Positions 9,422 through 16,970 of a stretch of 18,254 nucleotides of DNA are shown in pieces. A model generated the notes under the pieces. That model was not told the DNA's origin. It saw only the letters and a program-made list of their open reading frames with translations, and searched no databases. This stretch comes from JBDTOX01 sp039933015. Lineage in GTDB: Bacteria; Pseudomonadota; Gammaproteobacteria; Burkholderiales; Methylophilaceae. Each line of letters starts with the position of its first letter. Position 1 is the first letter of the stretch. The stretch is from assembly GCA_039933015.1 (NCBI GenBank), contig JBDTOX010000010.1:1-18254 (forward strand). The letters are read 5' to 3'. The position numbers and the translations under genes were made by a program.

Positions 9422-10297
9422 CTAGTCTTCTCCCATGAAAATGTGGTCCATGCGCCCCCATTGAAAATCCCGGAGCAATGAGCGAATGCGTGGCTCGGTG
9501 CGAGACAGATTTACATAATGACGGAAGCGGGTTTTCAAGCCGATATTTCTTTGTCGGGGCTGCCCCGGGTCAATTTCCCAAGGGTGAAAATAAAAAATGC
9601 AGGGCTGTAGATCGGTATGGTTGACATGATTCATGAGCCAGCGGGAAAGGCTGTACGGCAACAGACGGAAATAGCCGCCGCCACTTGCAGGTAGATTACG
9701 CCCTAACAGCTTTACCGTGGTGGCGGGCAATTCGACCAAGCCACTTTGCCCACGTGGCTGGAATTTGAAACGCGGCGCGTCCGGCATGCCGTAGTGGTCA
9801 TGCTTGATTGGATAAATACTCGAGCTGTAGCGGTATCCTGCCTCTAGCAAAATATCCAGTGCCCATAGGTTGTTGGTGCTGATCGAGAAGCTGGGCGCGC
9901 GGTAACCAATAACCGCTTGGCCCCCAAGGTCTTCCAGAAGTTTTTTGCTGCGGGTGATGTCATCCCGGAATTCGCCCGGACTTTGGTCTGACACGCGTAA
10001 ATGATGGTAGCCATGGCTTGCCAATTCGTGGCCGTTATCAACGATGCTGCGAGCGAGTTGCGGGTAGCGCTCCGCAATCCAGCCCAGAGTGAAAAATGTC
10101 GCTTTGACCTCTTTTTCATCCAGTATGGCAAGGATACGCTCGATGTTTCTCTCCACCCGACATGACAGGGATGGCCAGCTATCTCTTGGGATGTGGGGGG
10201 CAAAAGCCGAGACCTGAAAGTAATCCTCGACGTCGATGGTCATGGCATTGCGTATCAGGGCTAGGGTTATCTGTTCCTTGTCTGCGGGGGGCTTCAT
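9422..10297 (-). CDS. XrtA-associated polysaccharide deacetylase (TIGR03006-like, NodB fold)
   Basis: This carbohydrate esterase 4 type protein has about 291 residues. From ATG 10297, the acidic active-site strand MTIDVEDYF lies at residues 19-27. The metal-binding motif HELASHGYHH is at 90-99, with His95 and His99 as the likely zinc ligands. GYRAPSFS is at 131-138, and IFYFHPWEID lies near the C-terminus, carrying the family's second catalytic His. It would remove N-acetyl groups from an amino sugar of the exopolysaccharide, in the cytoplasm or periplasm; no signal peptide is seen. The frame can start nine bases earlier at ATG 10306, but the GGAG ribosome site (10307-10310) abuts that codon directly and is well spaced for 10297. 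The gene directly upstream is a degraded epimerase. Confidence 0.92.
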   Translation of the reverse strand: MKPPADKEQITLALIRNAMTIDVEDYFQVSAFAPHIPRDSWPSLSCRVERNIERILAILDEKEVKATFFTLGWIAERYPQLARSIVDNGHELASHGYHHLRVSDQSPGEFRDDITRSKKLLEDLGGQAVIGYRAPSFSISTNNLWALDILLEAGYRYSSSIYPIKHDHYGMPDAPRFKFQPRGQSGLVELPATTVKLLGRNLPASGGGYFRLLPYSLSRWLMNHVNHTDLQPCIFYFHPWEIDPGQPRQRNIGLKTRFRHYVNLSRTEPRIRSLLRDFQWGRMDHIFMGED

Positions 10298-10326
10298 GTT
10301 GATCATCTCCGCAAGTTATTTTCCAG

Positions 10327-10551
10327 CTAGCAGTAATTTCTTGTAGCAGTGTGTGTCGAGGCCTGCACATGCCGGATTTCTGGCACCTTGCCAGTCATGC
10401 CGCCACTGCGCTCACAGGTAGAAAGGGGGTCAGTAATCTGGTTAGTCAATATTCGGTTGATTTCCTCCGGCATAGCAAAGTTCGGACGCGCTCCTACCAC
10501 ACACAGCATTCTGTGTGGAGTTTGTGCAGAAGCTGAAATAAGGATAGGCAT
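10327..10551 (-). pseudogene. wecB: Remnant of UDP-N-acetylglucosamine 2-epimerase (wecB)
   Basis: A 74-codon frame from ATG 10551 to TAG 10327 contains pieces of UDP-GlcNAc 2-epimerase joined together. The N-terminal strand reads MLCVVGARPNF, as in WecB proteins. It runs directly into AMPEEINRILTNQITD and CERSGG, which in intact enzymes lie roughly 110 residues further on and include the substrate-site PEEINR. A short tail with TGKVPEI and HTATR resembles the enzyme's last residues (GKVPxxWDGHTATRI), though this third match is weaker. Intact WecB has about 370 residues, so most of the protein, including the catalytic body, has been deleted. The ATG overlaps the TGA of the upstream ATPase gene (TGATG), a normal coupled start. 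In many exosortase A clusters a wecB gene occupies exactly this place. A 7-bp hairpin (10500-10506/10511-10517) lies near the start of the remnant. The product is surely not an active epimerase. Confidence 0.82.
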
Positions 10552-11570
10552 CAATCTTTTTCTTTACCAACAAGGCGCTTGACGCTGGTCAAGGAGAGAA
10601 CCTTCTTGAGCAGGCCCAGCACGAGGATGACTGACTGCTCCATCTTGGCGAGCCTTTCGTCCGTATCTTCCAAGTTGGCAAGTATAATTTCGGTCTGCAC
10701 AATTTGCGTGGCGTCAGAAACGTTTTTGGTTTTGGCATCAGTTTCCGAGACGGGGACAGTAAACTCCTGCTGAATGTCGCTAATGACCTCATTGACCTCT
10801 GAGCTTCCGAAATTATGAATTTCCTCAAGATAGCCCATGAGAAAAAGTCGATCACATAGGGTATTTATTTTTCGTGGGATGCCTCCCGTGAAACCGTAGA
10901 TGCTAGTGAAGGCATCTTCACTCAACGATGGATCACCCTGCCAGCCAACGGTATGTAGCCGATGTTCAATATAGGCCTGTGTTTCCGCAGCATCCATTGG
11001 CCCCAGGTGGTAGCTGGCGATTACCCTTTGCAGCAATTGTTGCATGTCACCACTAAGCAGAGTTTTTCTGAATTCTGGCTGACCAAGCAGGAAGATTTGC
11101 AGCAATGAATTGTCAGCGGTTTGAAAGTTGGAAAGCATTCTTAACTCCTCGACAGTACGAGTCGAAAGGTTTTGTGCTTCGTCCACTATCAGGAGTACTC
11201 GTTTTCCCTGCTTGTCACACTGCAGAAGGAACTGCTCAAGCTTGGTTAACAGGGCCGCCTTAGTGACGTCTTTGAAAGGAAGTCCAAAAGCCGCGACTAC
11301 CATTCTTAATGTGTCGTTAGAATTGAGGTGGGAATTTACTATTTGTGCAGCTATGATTTTTTCAGGTTCGAGTTTGCGGAAAAGATTACGAACCAAGGTG
11401 GTTTTGCCCGCCCCGACTTCACCTGTGATGACGATGAATCCCTCTCTCTGGCTCAGCCCGTATTCCAAATAGGACATAGCACGCTTGTGGCCTTTGCTGC
11501 CGAAGAAAAAATTCGGGTCAGGCCTTAATTGAAACGGTTTGGCACTGAGGCCATAGTATGATTCATACAT
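10551..11570 (-). CDS. XrtA/PEP-CTERM-associated ATPase (ExeA-like, TIGR03015-like)
   Basis: This 339-residue AAA-type ATPase opens with MYESYYGLSAKPFQLRPDP, the typical start of ExeA/GspA-like proteins. Walker A is GEVGAGKTT at residues 50-58 and Walker B is LLIVDEAQN at 126-134. A sensor-like FLLGQPEFRKTL and the helical lid region GGIPRKINTLCDRLF follow. The last about 60 residues are variable and may form a helix near the C-terminus. The family is placed in exosortase A loci as a putative secretion or assembly ATPase, perhaps acting with the outer-membrane protein encoded just upstream (nine bases between the genes). This subfamily lacks the peptidoglycan-binding C-terminal part of full ExeA. 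The stop overlaps the start of the wecB remnant. Confidence 0.93.
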   Translation of the reverse strand: MYESYYGLSAKPFQLRPDPNFFFGSKGHKRAMSYLEYGLSQREGFIVITGEVGAGKTTLVRNLFRKLEPEKIIAAQIVNSHLNSNDTLRMVVAAFGLPFKDVTKAALLTKLEQFLLQCDKQGKRVLLIVDEAQNLSTRTVEELRMLSNFQTADNSLLQIFLLGQPEFRKTLLSGDMQQLLQRVIASYHLGPMDAAETQAYIEHRLHTVGWQGDPSLSEDAFTSIYGFTGGIPRKINTLCDRLFLMGYLEEIHNFGSSEVNEVISDIQQEFTVPVSETDAKTKNVSDATQIVQTEIILANLEDTDERLAKMEQSVILVLGLLKKVLSLTSVKRLVGKEKD

Positions 11571-11579
11571 AGTTGCCCG

Positions 11580-13172
11580 CTAAAATATTATGTTTACCGA
11601 GGCTAAAATGGAATTCTCCTTATAGCCAAGGCTACTGCCTTGGTTGGAATCCAGCTCATTATGTCGTAATTCAATTGTTCCGTTAACTTTGGACTGAAGC
11701 TGTCTTGTTAGGCCAATTCTAAGTCTCTTGTAGTTGTCCTCCCTGCCGGTTGCGGGAGAGCTTGTTCTGGTATACGCCGCGCTGAAGTTTGCGCTGGTTC
11801 GTTGCGAAATTCTCCTATTCCATAAAGCATTGACACCCACTTGTTTTGTGCTGTTGAGTAGTGAGAGGTCGCTTGTCCCCAGTAGAGTGCTATCTGAACT
11901 TTGTGATGTTTGTGCATCGCGTTTTATATCGAATAAGCTGAGTACGACAGTGTTTCGCACACCGGTGATAGATACGGACGCGCGCAAGCTTTTTTGCAGA
12001 AAAAATCGGTTGGTTATTAAATTAACGGAATCCCCGAGTGACTCTGGAAGGCCATTGGCGCTGATGAAGGCTTCTGCGGCCGCCAGACGCTCGGCTTCTG
12101 TAGGGAAGGCGGCGACGAATTCTGGGCTATTGGCCAGGAAGGCCGCTGTATCGATGGTGGCAGGAAGCAGAAACTGACCACGGGTAGTCGTGATGCCTTC
12201 GTCGTAACGCACGTTCCAGTATGTTTTGCGCGAACGATAATCAGCCTTGAGGGAGGAGGTGTTGCCAAAAAATCTTTTTCCTACATTTGCCGCAATGCTT
12301 GTTCTTTGGGATGGGTTCCATTCAAACCCGGCTGTCCAGTAAGGGCCGCCGGTTGACTTGCCAGCTAATGACAGATAGTTGTTCTTTTCTTCTCCGCCGG
12401 TTGCTGTCAGGCCAAAGTGTGGTGTGATCAGGTAACGAAGATCTCCGCCATAGCTTTCCAGGTCGACAGTTTGGCCGCTATTGAAGTCAATGCGTTGTTT
12501 ATTGTAGTTCAGGCCCCAGCCTAGAATTCTGAAGTCAGTGCCACTTCGCAGGCTCATCAGGATTTTGTCCGATTGGCTGTTGGATAGCCCACTTGATACT
12601 GCTGACCCGCTATTTGTTGTGCTGACTGAATCATGGGTGTAGCGCAATTCAGATGAAGCAAAATTTTGGTAGTGGTTTAGTAGGTAGGGGCTGATGCTAT
12701 AGGTTTTTACGTTGGTGCTGTTATTAGTGATATTGGTGTTGTCCGTTGTCTGCGGGCCAAAGGAAGATATGCTGCGTTGGGCGATTGAGGCTTTAGCATC
12801 AACAAAAAAAAGGTCGTCCAGCAGTTCCGCATTTGCGTTGGCATTTAAGCGGTGGTTTGTTGCGTTATGGTTGTTTTCTTCAACATAGAAAATATTTTGC
12901 ATTACATAGCGGGCATCGGCCGTCAGGTGGGGGCCCGTTCCAGTCAAGGATATGCCGGGATTAATCTGAGTGATGAAATCGCTCTGCTTGTTATCGTGCG
13001 TCAACCTCACATTGTCGGTATAGGTTTCTTTCAACCCCAGAGTCGGGGTGATGGTCCAGTCGGCTGCGCCAGAATGGAACGAGAGCAGCAACATTACCGT
13101 TGCTGAGGAGCCGACGAAAGGAAATAAACTTCTATGGGAGAAGGTATTCGTAGGCACTTTAGTTGTAGTCAT
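11580..13172 (-). CDS. XrtA/PEP-CTERM-associated outer-membrane beta-barrel protein (TIGR03016-like)
   Basis: This protein of about 530 residues has a hydrophobic N-terminal signal region (VGSSATVMLLLSFHSGAADW), probably cleaved after the Gly-Ala-Ala. The rest is rich in alternating polar and aromatic strands, with DNVRLTHDNKQSDFITQINP near the start, and ends in SVNIIF. A terminal Phe is the usual recognition signal for outer-membrane barrel assembly. It matches the uncharacterised barrel family always found with exosortase A. A role as an export or anchoring barrel for the polysaccharide is inferred. The frame is open to a GTG at 13190, but ATG 13172 is the likelier start. It overlaps the kinase gene by 14 bases, and GGTGGAG lies upstream, though about 12 bases away. 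The gene is more AT-rich and Ser/Thr/Asn-rich than its neighbours, as is usual for barrels. Confidence 0.88.
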   Translation of the reverse strand: MTTTKVPTNTFSHRSLFPFVGSSATVMLLLSFHSGAADWTITPTLGLKETYTDNVRLTHDNKQSDFITQINPGISLTGTGPHLTADARYVMQNIFYVEENNHNATNHRLNANANAELLDDLFFVDAKASIAQRSISSFGPQTTDNTNITNNSTNVKTYSISPYLLNHYQNFASSELRYTHDSVSTTNSGSAVSSGLSNSQSDKILMSLRSGTDFRILGWGLNYNKQRIDFNSGQTVDLESYGGDLRYLITPHFGLTATGGEEKNNYLSLAGKSTGGPYWTAGFEWNPSQRTSIAANVGKRFFGNTSSLKADYRSRKTYWNVRYDEGITTTRGQFLLPATIDTAAFLANSPEFVAAFPTEAERLAAAEAFISANGLPESLGDSVNLITNRFFLQKSLRASVSITGVRNTVVLSLFDIKRDAQTSQSSDSTLLGTSDLSLLNSTKQVGVNALWNRRISQRTSANFSAAYTRTSSPATGREDNYKRLRIGLTRQLQSKVNGTIELRHNELDSNQGSSLGYKENSILASVNIIF

Positions 13173-14052
13173 AGCCGTAAAGATCTCCACCGGGGAATGG
13201 TCTTGCCTTATTGTAGATTAAATTGATGACCTCGCACGATTCGATCTGGCGAAGCGCTTCCATGACAGTCTTTTGAGGCGTGGTTTCAGCCTCTACCACC
13301 AGCACGATCTGTCCCATCTGGCTTGCCAATACGCGTGACTCACTGGTGAGCAGTAAAGGTGGGGAGTCGAAAATGATAATACGCTCAGGGTAACGTTGTG
13401 CGATTTCCGTCAATAAATCGCTCATGCTCTGGCTCGCCAACAGTTCGGTTGCATGCCTGCTTTTTCTCCCGGACGTAAGGATTGAGAGTTTTTCGACATT
13501 GGTTCTCATCATGACGTCAGCCAGTTCAAGTTTGTCGTCAAGAAGGACATCCAAAAGACCCCTGTCGTTTTTCACTCCAAGGGAGTTAGGTATTGAAGGG
13601 CTGGCTACGTCAGCATCAATCAATAAAACAGTGTGATCCATTTCCATGGCGATACTCATTGCCAGGTTGATGGCACAGTAGGATTTTCCCTCGCCGGCAA
13701 GAGCGCTGGTGACCATAATCAGATTGCCATTGTTGATCCGTTTGGCGCCCTGATTGAAGGCGTTGGTAATCAATGGCCGCTTGATAATGCGAAATTCTTC
13801 GACAATTTGAGTTTTTTCATCGTTAGGTGTGACCATGCCCAAGCCGTGCAACCTGGTGAGGTCGATTATGGCCAAATTCGATTGCGATGGCGCGTCATGT
13901 AAAAGAGTTTTGTTGATCTCGTCCGCTACTTCACTCTGTCCAATCTCGGGTTCCTGATCAAATTCGATTGAGACTAGCGCCTTCGGTATGCGGGCTTTTT
14001 GCTCTTTTTCGATCTGGTCGAGTTTGCCTACTGCTTTTTCAATAATGCTCAT
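13159..14052 (-). CDS. XrtA-associated tyrosine autokinase (CpsD/BY-kinase family, TIGR03018-like)
   Basis: This is a 297-residue cytoplasmic bacterial tyrosine kinase of the P-loop type. The Walker A region is SALAGEGKS at 116-124; most relatives have Pro where this one has Ala119. Walker A' is VLLIDAD at 142-148 and Walker B is IIIFDSPP at 225-232. EEFRIIKR at 85-92 resembles the oligomerisation motif seen in this family. The C-terminal tail holds only three closely spaced tyrosines (Tyr292, 294, 296), the likely autophosphorylation sites. In capsule systems such kinases pair with the chain-length protein to control polymer length and export, and the chain-length gene lies directly upstream, 103 bases away. 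A GGAGG ribosome site sits four bases before the ATG. The stop overlaps the next gene. Confidence 0.93.
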   Translation of the reverse strand: MSIIEKAVGKLDQIEKEQKARIPKALVSIEFDQEPEIGQSEVADEINKTLLHDAPSQSNLAIIDLTRLHGLGMVTPNDEKTQIVEEFRIIKRPLITNAFNQGAKRINNGNLIMVTSALAGEGKSYCAINLAMSIAMEMDHTVLLIDADVASPSIPNSLGVKNDRGLLDVLLDDKLELADVMMRTNVEKLSILTSGRKSRHATELLASQSMSDLLTEIAQRYPERIIIFDSPPLLLTSESRVLASQMGQIVLVVEAETTPQKTVMEALRQIESCEVINLIYNKARPFPGGDLYGYDYN

Positions 14053-14155
14053 ACTGCCTCCGGTGGTATGCGTTTCCTTGATGGTTAGCGTGCCATTCTG
14101 GTGTTGCTTAAATCATACTGTTCTGCGGTGTATCTTGTGTCAAAAATGTTTGAAA

Positions 14156-15709
14156 TCAATGTGGCAAGGTGCTTGACGGCAAGATGCTTGGAGCCAATGT
14201 TGTCATTAATGTGCCATACAAGCCCAACAAAAATACCAAGGAAAAGCAGAAGGCATAGAGTTTCTTTTTGCGTTTGACTATTTCCTGCTCAGTCCAAATC
14301 ATCCTCACCGTACCCAGGATAGGCCAACCGGTAACCTCCCGAAGACTGCTCTGGCTATGAAAGGTGGGGTTAATTTGACTCATTATGAATGCGCTCCCGA
14401 TTCCGCTTGCTAAAGCCGCCAGTAATACAAGAGTGAATAGTATTGCTCGATTAGGACCTGTGGACATTTTGGGATCCGTCGGCGGGTCAATAATCCTGAA
14501 TGTCATCAAATCGGAAGTGGCTCTCATATCACCAGACATCTTGGCGGTTTCGCGACTTTCGAGGAGTTTTTCATAATTGGCCTTGTTCACTTGGTAATCG
14601 CGATTAAGTTGAGATAGGGCCGCTTCTACTTCGGGCACGGCATTGCTCATGGATTTTATGCGATTGTAACGGGAAGAATATTCTTCTACACGGGCGCGCA
14701 TAGATGCTACGGTAGCCTCAGCCTGTGCTAGAGCAATATTCAGCTGTTGAAGCATGGGGCTATAATTTTTTCCAAGGTCGCCGCTTGGTTTGATTAGCTT
14801 GGCTTCTTCTTTTTTGCGCTCTTCAAGTTGTTTAATCAGGCGCTTCGTCGAAACAATGTCCGGGTGCTGCTCCGTAAATTGCAGGCGCAGAGCATCCAGA
14901 TTTTTGTTTAAGGCTTGGATGCGTTCGTCGATTTCAGGATTGGGGGCCGTTGCTGGACCCTCATCGATGATGAGACCTGGCTCGTTCCCCGAGATTTGGT
15001 TTTTGATGGCGTCGCGTGCCCGTTCTGCTTCCTTCAGTTCCAGACTGGCCTGGTTGAGCCCATCCACAGCTTCAGACAGTTGCGTTGCATAGTCGCTGTT
15101 TTGACGAGGCATTAGGCCTATATTTTTTTGCTTGAATGACTTGAGGGCGGTTTCCGCGGCGATCAGTTTGTCCTCATATTCCTTGATTTGATCATCTATA
15201 AAGCGAATTGCCGAAGTCGTGTTTTTCTTATTGTCTCTAAGGCTTCCTTCGACAAAGATGGTCAATAAAGACTGAACGACCCCTTTAGCAACCTTTGGGT
15301 CTTTGTTGGCATAAGAAATCGTGAAGAGGTTATCACGCTTGGTTGCCTCGATCTTGATGTCGTCCATCAAATCTTTGATGAGTTGCTCACTGTCTTGCGC
15401 GTTCTTGGTCTTGATATCCAAGTCGCCCATGCGTATGACTCTTTCCACATTGGGGCGGCTTATCAGGGTGCGGCTCATGATCGTCACTTGCTGCTCAACG
15501 TTGGGCGGTTGCGCCATTCCTGCTAGCAGTGGTTTCAAAACGCTTTCGGTATCTACGTAAATTCTTGCAGATGACTTATAACTTTCAGGCAGTTTGTACA
15601 CTACTAGCCATCCGGCTATCGCAACAACCCAAATAATAATTGCTCCGTGCCAGCGATATTGCCATATCCCCTTTATATAGGGTAACAGCTGGTTTTTGAG
15701 ATCCTCCAT
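14156..15709 (-). CDS. XrtA-associated polysaccharide chain-length determinant (Wzz/GNVR family, TIGR03007-like)
   Basis: This 517-residue inner-membrane protein has one membrane segment near residues 22-38, a long periplasmic part, and two further segments near 422-443 and 484-505. The periplasmic region begins with the Wzz-type stretch YKSSARIYVDTESVLKPLL. It then runs through extended heptad-rich, probably coiled-coil segments around 165-390, such as KEYEDKLIAAETALKSFKQK. The GNVR-like RDYQVNKANYEKLLESRETA precedes the second membrane segment. It would set polymer length and connect the kinase to the outer-membrane export lipoprotein. The kinase domain is on a separate gene, as in Gram-positive capsule loci. 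The ribosome site AAGGAG lies nine bases before the ATG and is part of a CCTTATAAAGG near-palindrome that could partly mask it. Confidence 0.93.
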   Translation of the reverse strand: MEDLKNQLLPYIKGIWQYRWHGAIIIWVVAIAGWLVVYKLPESYKSSARIYVDTESVLKPLLAGMAQPPNVEQQVTIMSRTLISRPNVERVIRMGDLDIKTKNAQDSEQLIKDLMDDIKIEATKRDNLFTISYANKDPKVAKGVVQSLLTIFVEGSLRDNKKNTTSAIRFIDDQIKEYEDKLIAAETALKSFKQKNIGLMPRQNSDYATQLSEAVDGLNQASLELKEAERARDAIKNQISGNEPGLIIDEGPATAPNPEIDERIQALNKNLDALRLQFTEQHPDIVSTKRLIKQLEERKKEEAKLIKPSGDLGKNYSPMLQQLNIALAQAEATVASMRARVEEYSSRYNRIKSMSNAVPEVEAALSQLNRDYQVNKANYEKLLESRETAKMSGDMRATSDLMTFRIIDPPTDPKMSTGPNRAILFTLVLLAALASGIGSAFIMSQINPTFHSQSSLREVTGWPILGTVRMIWTEQEIVKRKKKLYAFCFSLVFLLGLYGTLMTTLAPSILPSSTLPH

Positions 15710-15753
15710 CTTAACAGTCTCCTTTATAAGGATCGTCTATAAGGTCCGTCGTC

Positions 15754-15773
15754 GGCTTTGAGTCTTCAAAGCC
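15754..15773 (-). promoter_or_regulatory. Intercistronic hairpin between export and chain-length genes
   Basis: A perfect 8-bp inverted repeat (15754-15761 and 15766-15773, GGCTTTGA and TCAAAGCC on the plus strand) with a 4-base loop lies in the 136-base gap between the export lipoprotein gene and the chain-length gene. No run of T follows on either strand, so it is not a classical terminator. It may stabilise or process the mRNA or act as an attenuator. This role is inferred from position only. Confidence 0.5.
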
Positions 15774-15845
15774 TCGGACTTGGTCATTATTTAGCTCAAG
15801 TGCGAATCTCAGCTAATGGAATGGGCGGTAATCGCGTACCGCCAA

Positions 15846-16484
15846 TCAGAAAAAGCTTTCCGGTATCACCAGAACATCGCCAGGTCGCATGAGTACGTTG
15901 GCAGATATGTCGCCGTCCTTGATCAGGTCGTCCAATCGGACACTAAACTGCTGCGATTTTCCCCCGATGTTCCGAATGACGCTGGCTCTGTTGCCGGCGG
16001 CAAATTCTGTGACGCCGCCCACTGCAATCAAAACATCCAGCATCGTCATGTTCTCACGGAATGGGAGGGCCTGAGGTTTCGCGGCTTGGCCTATGACGCG
16101 GATTTGCTCGCTGTATGGCCCAACAAACTCTGCCACAATAACGGTAACAATCGGCTCTTGAATATATTTGGAGAGTGCTTTCTCAATGTCCCTGGCTAAT
16201 TGAGATGCCGTTTTTCCGCTGGCCGGCAGGTCTTCCACTAGGGGTGTCGTGATTTTTCCGTCTGGTCGAACCGGAACCGTCATGGAAACTTCGGGATTGC
16301 GCCAGACAATGATATTCACGCTGTCACCGGGCCCGACCAGGTAATCATGCACGGGAACTTGCCCTTCTCCGGCAGAAAGTGGCGGATGTCCGTTGCCGGC
16401 ACATCCGCCAAGGGTCAGGATGGAAAATACGAAAGCTAAACAGGCCAGCCATCTCGTGGTGTTAGTGTATTGTTGTGTATTCAC
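15846..16484 (-). CDS. XrtA-associated exopolysaccharide export lipoprotein (Wza/OPX family, TIGR03027-like)
   Basis: This 212-residue outer-membrane polysaccharide export protein begins with a lipoprotein signal peptide ending in LTLGGC, with Cys28 as the lipidated residue. The export domain starts at DYLVGPGDSVNIIVWRNPEV and continues with VPVRPDGKITTPLVEDLPAS. A single SLBB repeat covers IRVIGQAAKPQALPFRENMT and VLIAVGGVTEFAAGNRA. The protein ends at RPGDVLVIPESFF and lacks the long extra C-terminal part of Wza, as expected for this short subfamily. It would form the periplasmic to outer-membrane channel for the polymer. The start is GTG 16484, with AGAGGT eight bases upstream; no in-frame ATG lies nearby. 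It is the first gene of the minus-strand cluster, behind a long divergent regulatory region. Confidence 0.93.
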   Translation of the reverse strand: MNTQQYTNTTRWLACLAFVFSILTLGGCAGNGHPPLSAGEGQVPVHDYLVGPGDSVNIIVWRNPEVSMTVPVRPDGKITTPLVEDLPASGKTASQLARDIEKALSKYIQEPIVTVIVAEFVGPYSEQIRVIGQAAKPQALPFRENMTMLDVLIAVGGVTEFAAGNRASVIRNIGGKSQQFSVRLDDLIKDGDISANVLMRPGDVLVIPESFF

Positions 16485-16543
16485 TTTGATTACCTCTTTC
16501 GCAGTTGGAAGGAGCGGCGGCGTAACAAGTCAAAATTTTTGTG

Positions 16544-16565
16544 CGAATATTAAATAACGAATATT
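16544..16565. repeat. Direct repeat CGAATATT x2, 14-base period
   Basis: The octamer CGAATATT occurs at 16544-16551 and 16558-16565, flanked by GTG on the left and CAC on the right. The AATATT cores are themselves symmetric, so the pair has partial dyad symmetry. It lies 60-80 bases before the GTG of the export lipoprotein gene, where an operator could sit. It could also be chance in AT-rich DNA. Confidence 0.35.
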
Positions 16566-16700
16566 CACCTAATTTTACATGGAGTACTGTTTCATTTTCA
16601 TTTCAGCTTGTCCAAGGCTCATTTTACACAAAGATAAAAATTTTCCTATCTTAATGACATAAATTCATATTGTAGAAAATGATTCTGATTATTATGGCGT

Positions 16701-16741
16701 TAAGCTGATTCGTTAAACTGATTTCTTATGCTGAATTCAGC
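16701..16741. repeat. Tandem 13-base repeats ending in a 12-bp palindrome
   Basis: Three consecutive 13-base units read TAAGCTGATTCGT (16701-16713), TAAACTGATTTCT (16714-16726) and TATGCTGAATTCA (16727-16739). The last unit merges into the perfect palindrome GCTGAATTCAGC (16730-16741). Another CTGATT occurs at 16685-16690. Evenly spaced units of this size suggest cooperative protein binding about 220-240 bases upstream of the export lipoprotein start. The protein is unknown. Confidence 0.5.
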
Positions 16742-16886
16742 TTAGCATATAAATGATGAGCCAAGTTATATCTACTAGCTCACTTAAGCCCGAAGAAAAT
16801 GACCCGAGCTGACTCCGGCTCAAGCCAGGACACTATTGCCGCTTCGGAAATCTTCTCCCCGTCAAGTGGCAGTTTACAGCGACACA

Positions 16887-16898
16887 ACATGCGCATGT
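16887..16898. repeat. 12-bp perfect palindrome ACATGCGCATGT
   Basis: The palindrome ACATGCGCATGT lies at 16887-16898 in the divergent region. A second short dyad, TGTCA and TGACA with a 7-base spacer, begins within it. It may be a regulator site, but nothing else supports this. Confidence 0.3.
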
Positions 16899-16970
16899 CA
16901 CGAGGAATGACAATCATCCAAACAAAACATCTCCTACGGGTAGCATCGCTCCCAGGGGATTACTAGCCAG

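Noticed and set aside
14089..14095. TGGCACG on the minus strand between the chain-length and kinase genes, a perfect sigma-54 -24 element.
   Set aside because: The -12 position reads CCAT, not TTGC, so no sigma-54 promoter is formed.
16677..16695. Fur-box-like stretch upstream of the operon.
   Set aside because: It agrees with the 19-base consensus only partly, and the region is AT-rich, so chance similarity is likely.
16485..16700. Sigma-70 promoter for the exopolysaccharide operon, e.g. TAAAAT hexamers near 16575 and 16622 on the minus strand.
   Set aside because: None has a reasonable -35 hexamer at 16-18 bases or an extended -10, so no call is made.
16780..16917. A 45-codon minus-strand frame (MIVIPRDMRMLCRCKLPL...) in the divergent region, with a GGAG about 15 bases upstream.
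   Set aside because: It is short, matches nothing I recognise, and has poor ribosome-site spacing. A chance frame of this length is likely in 720 bases read on both strands.
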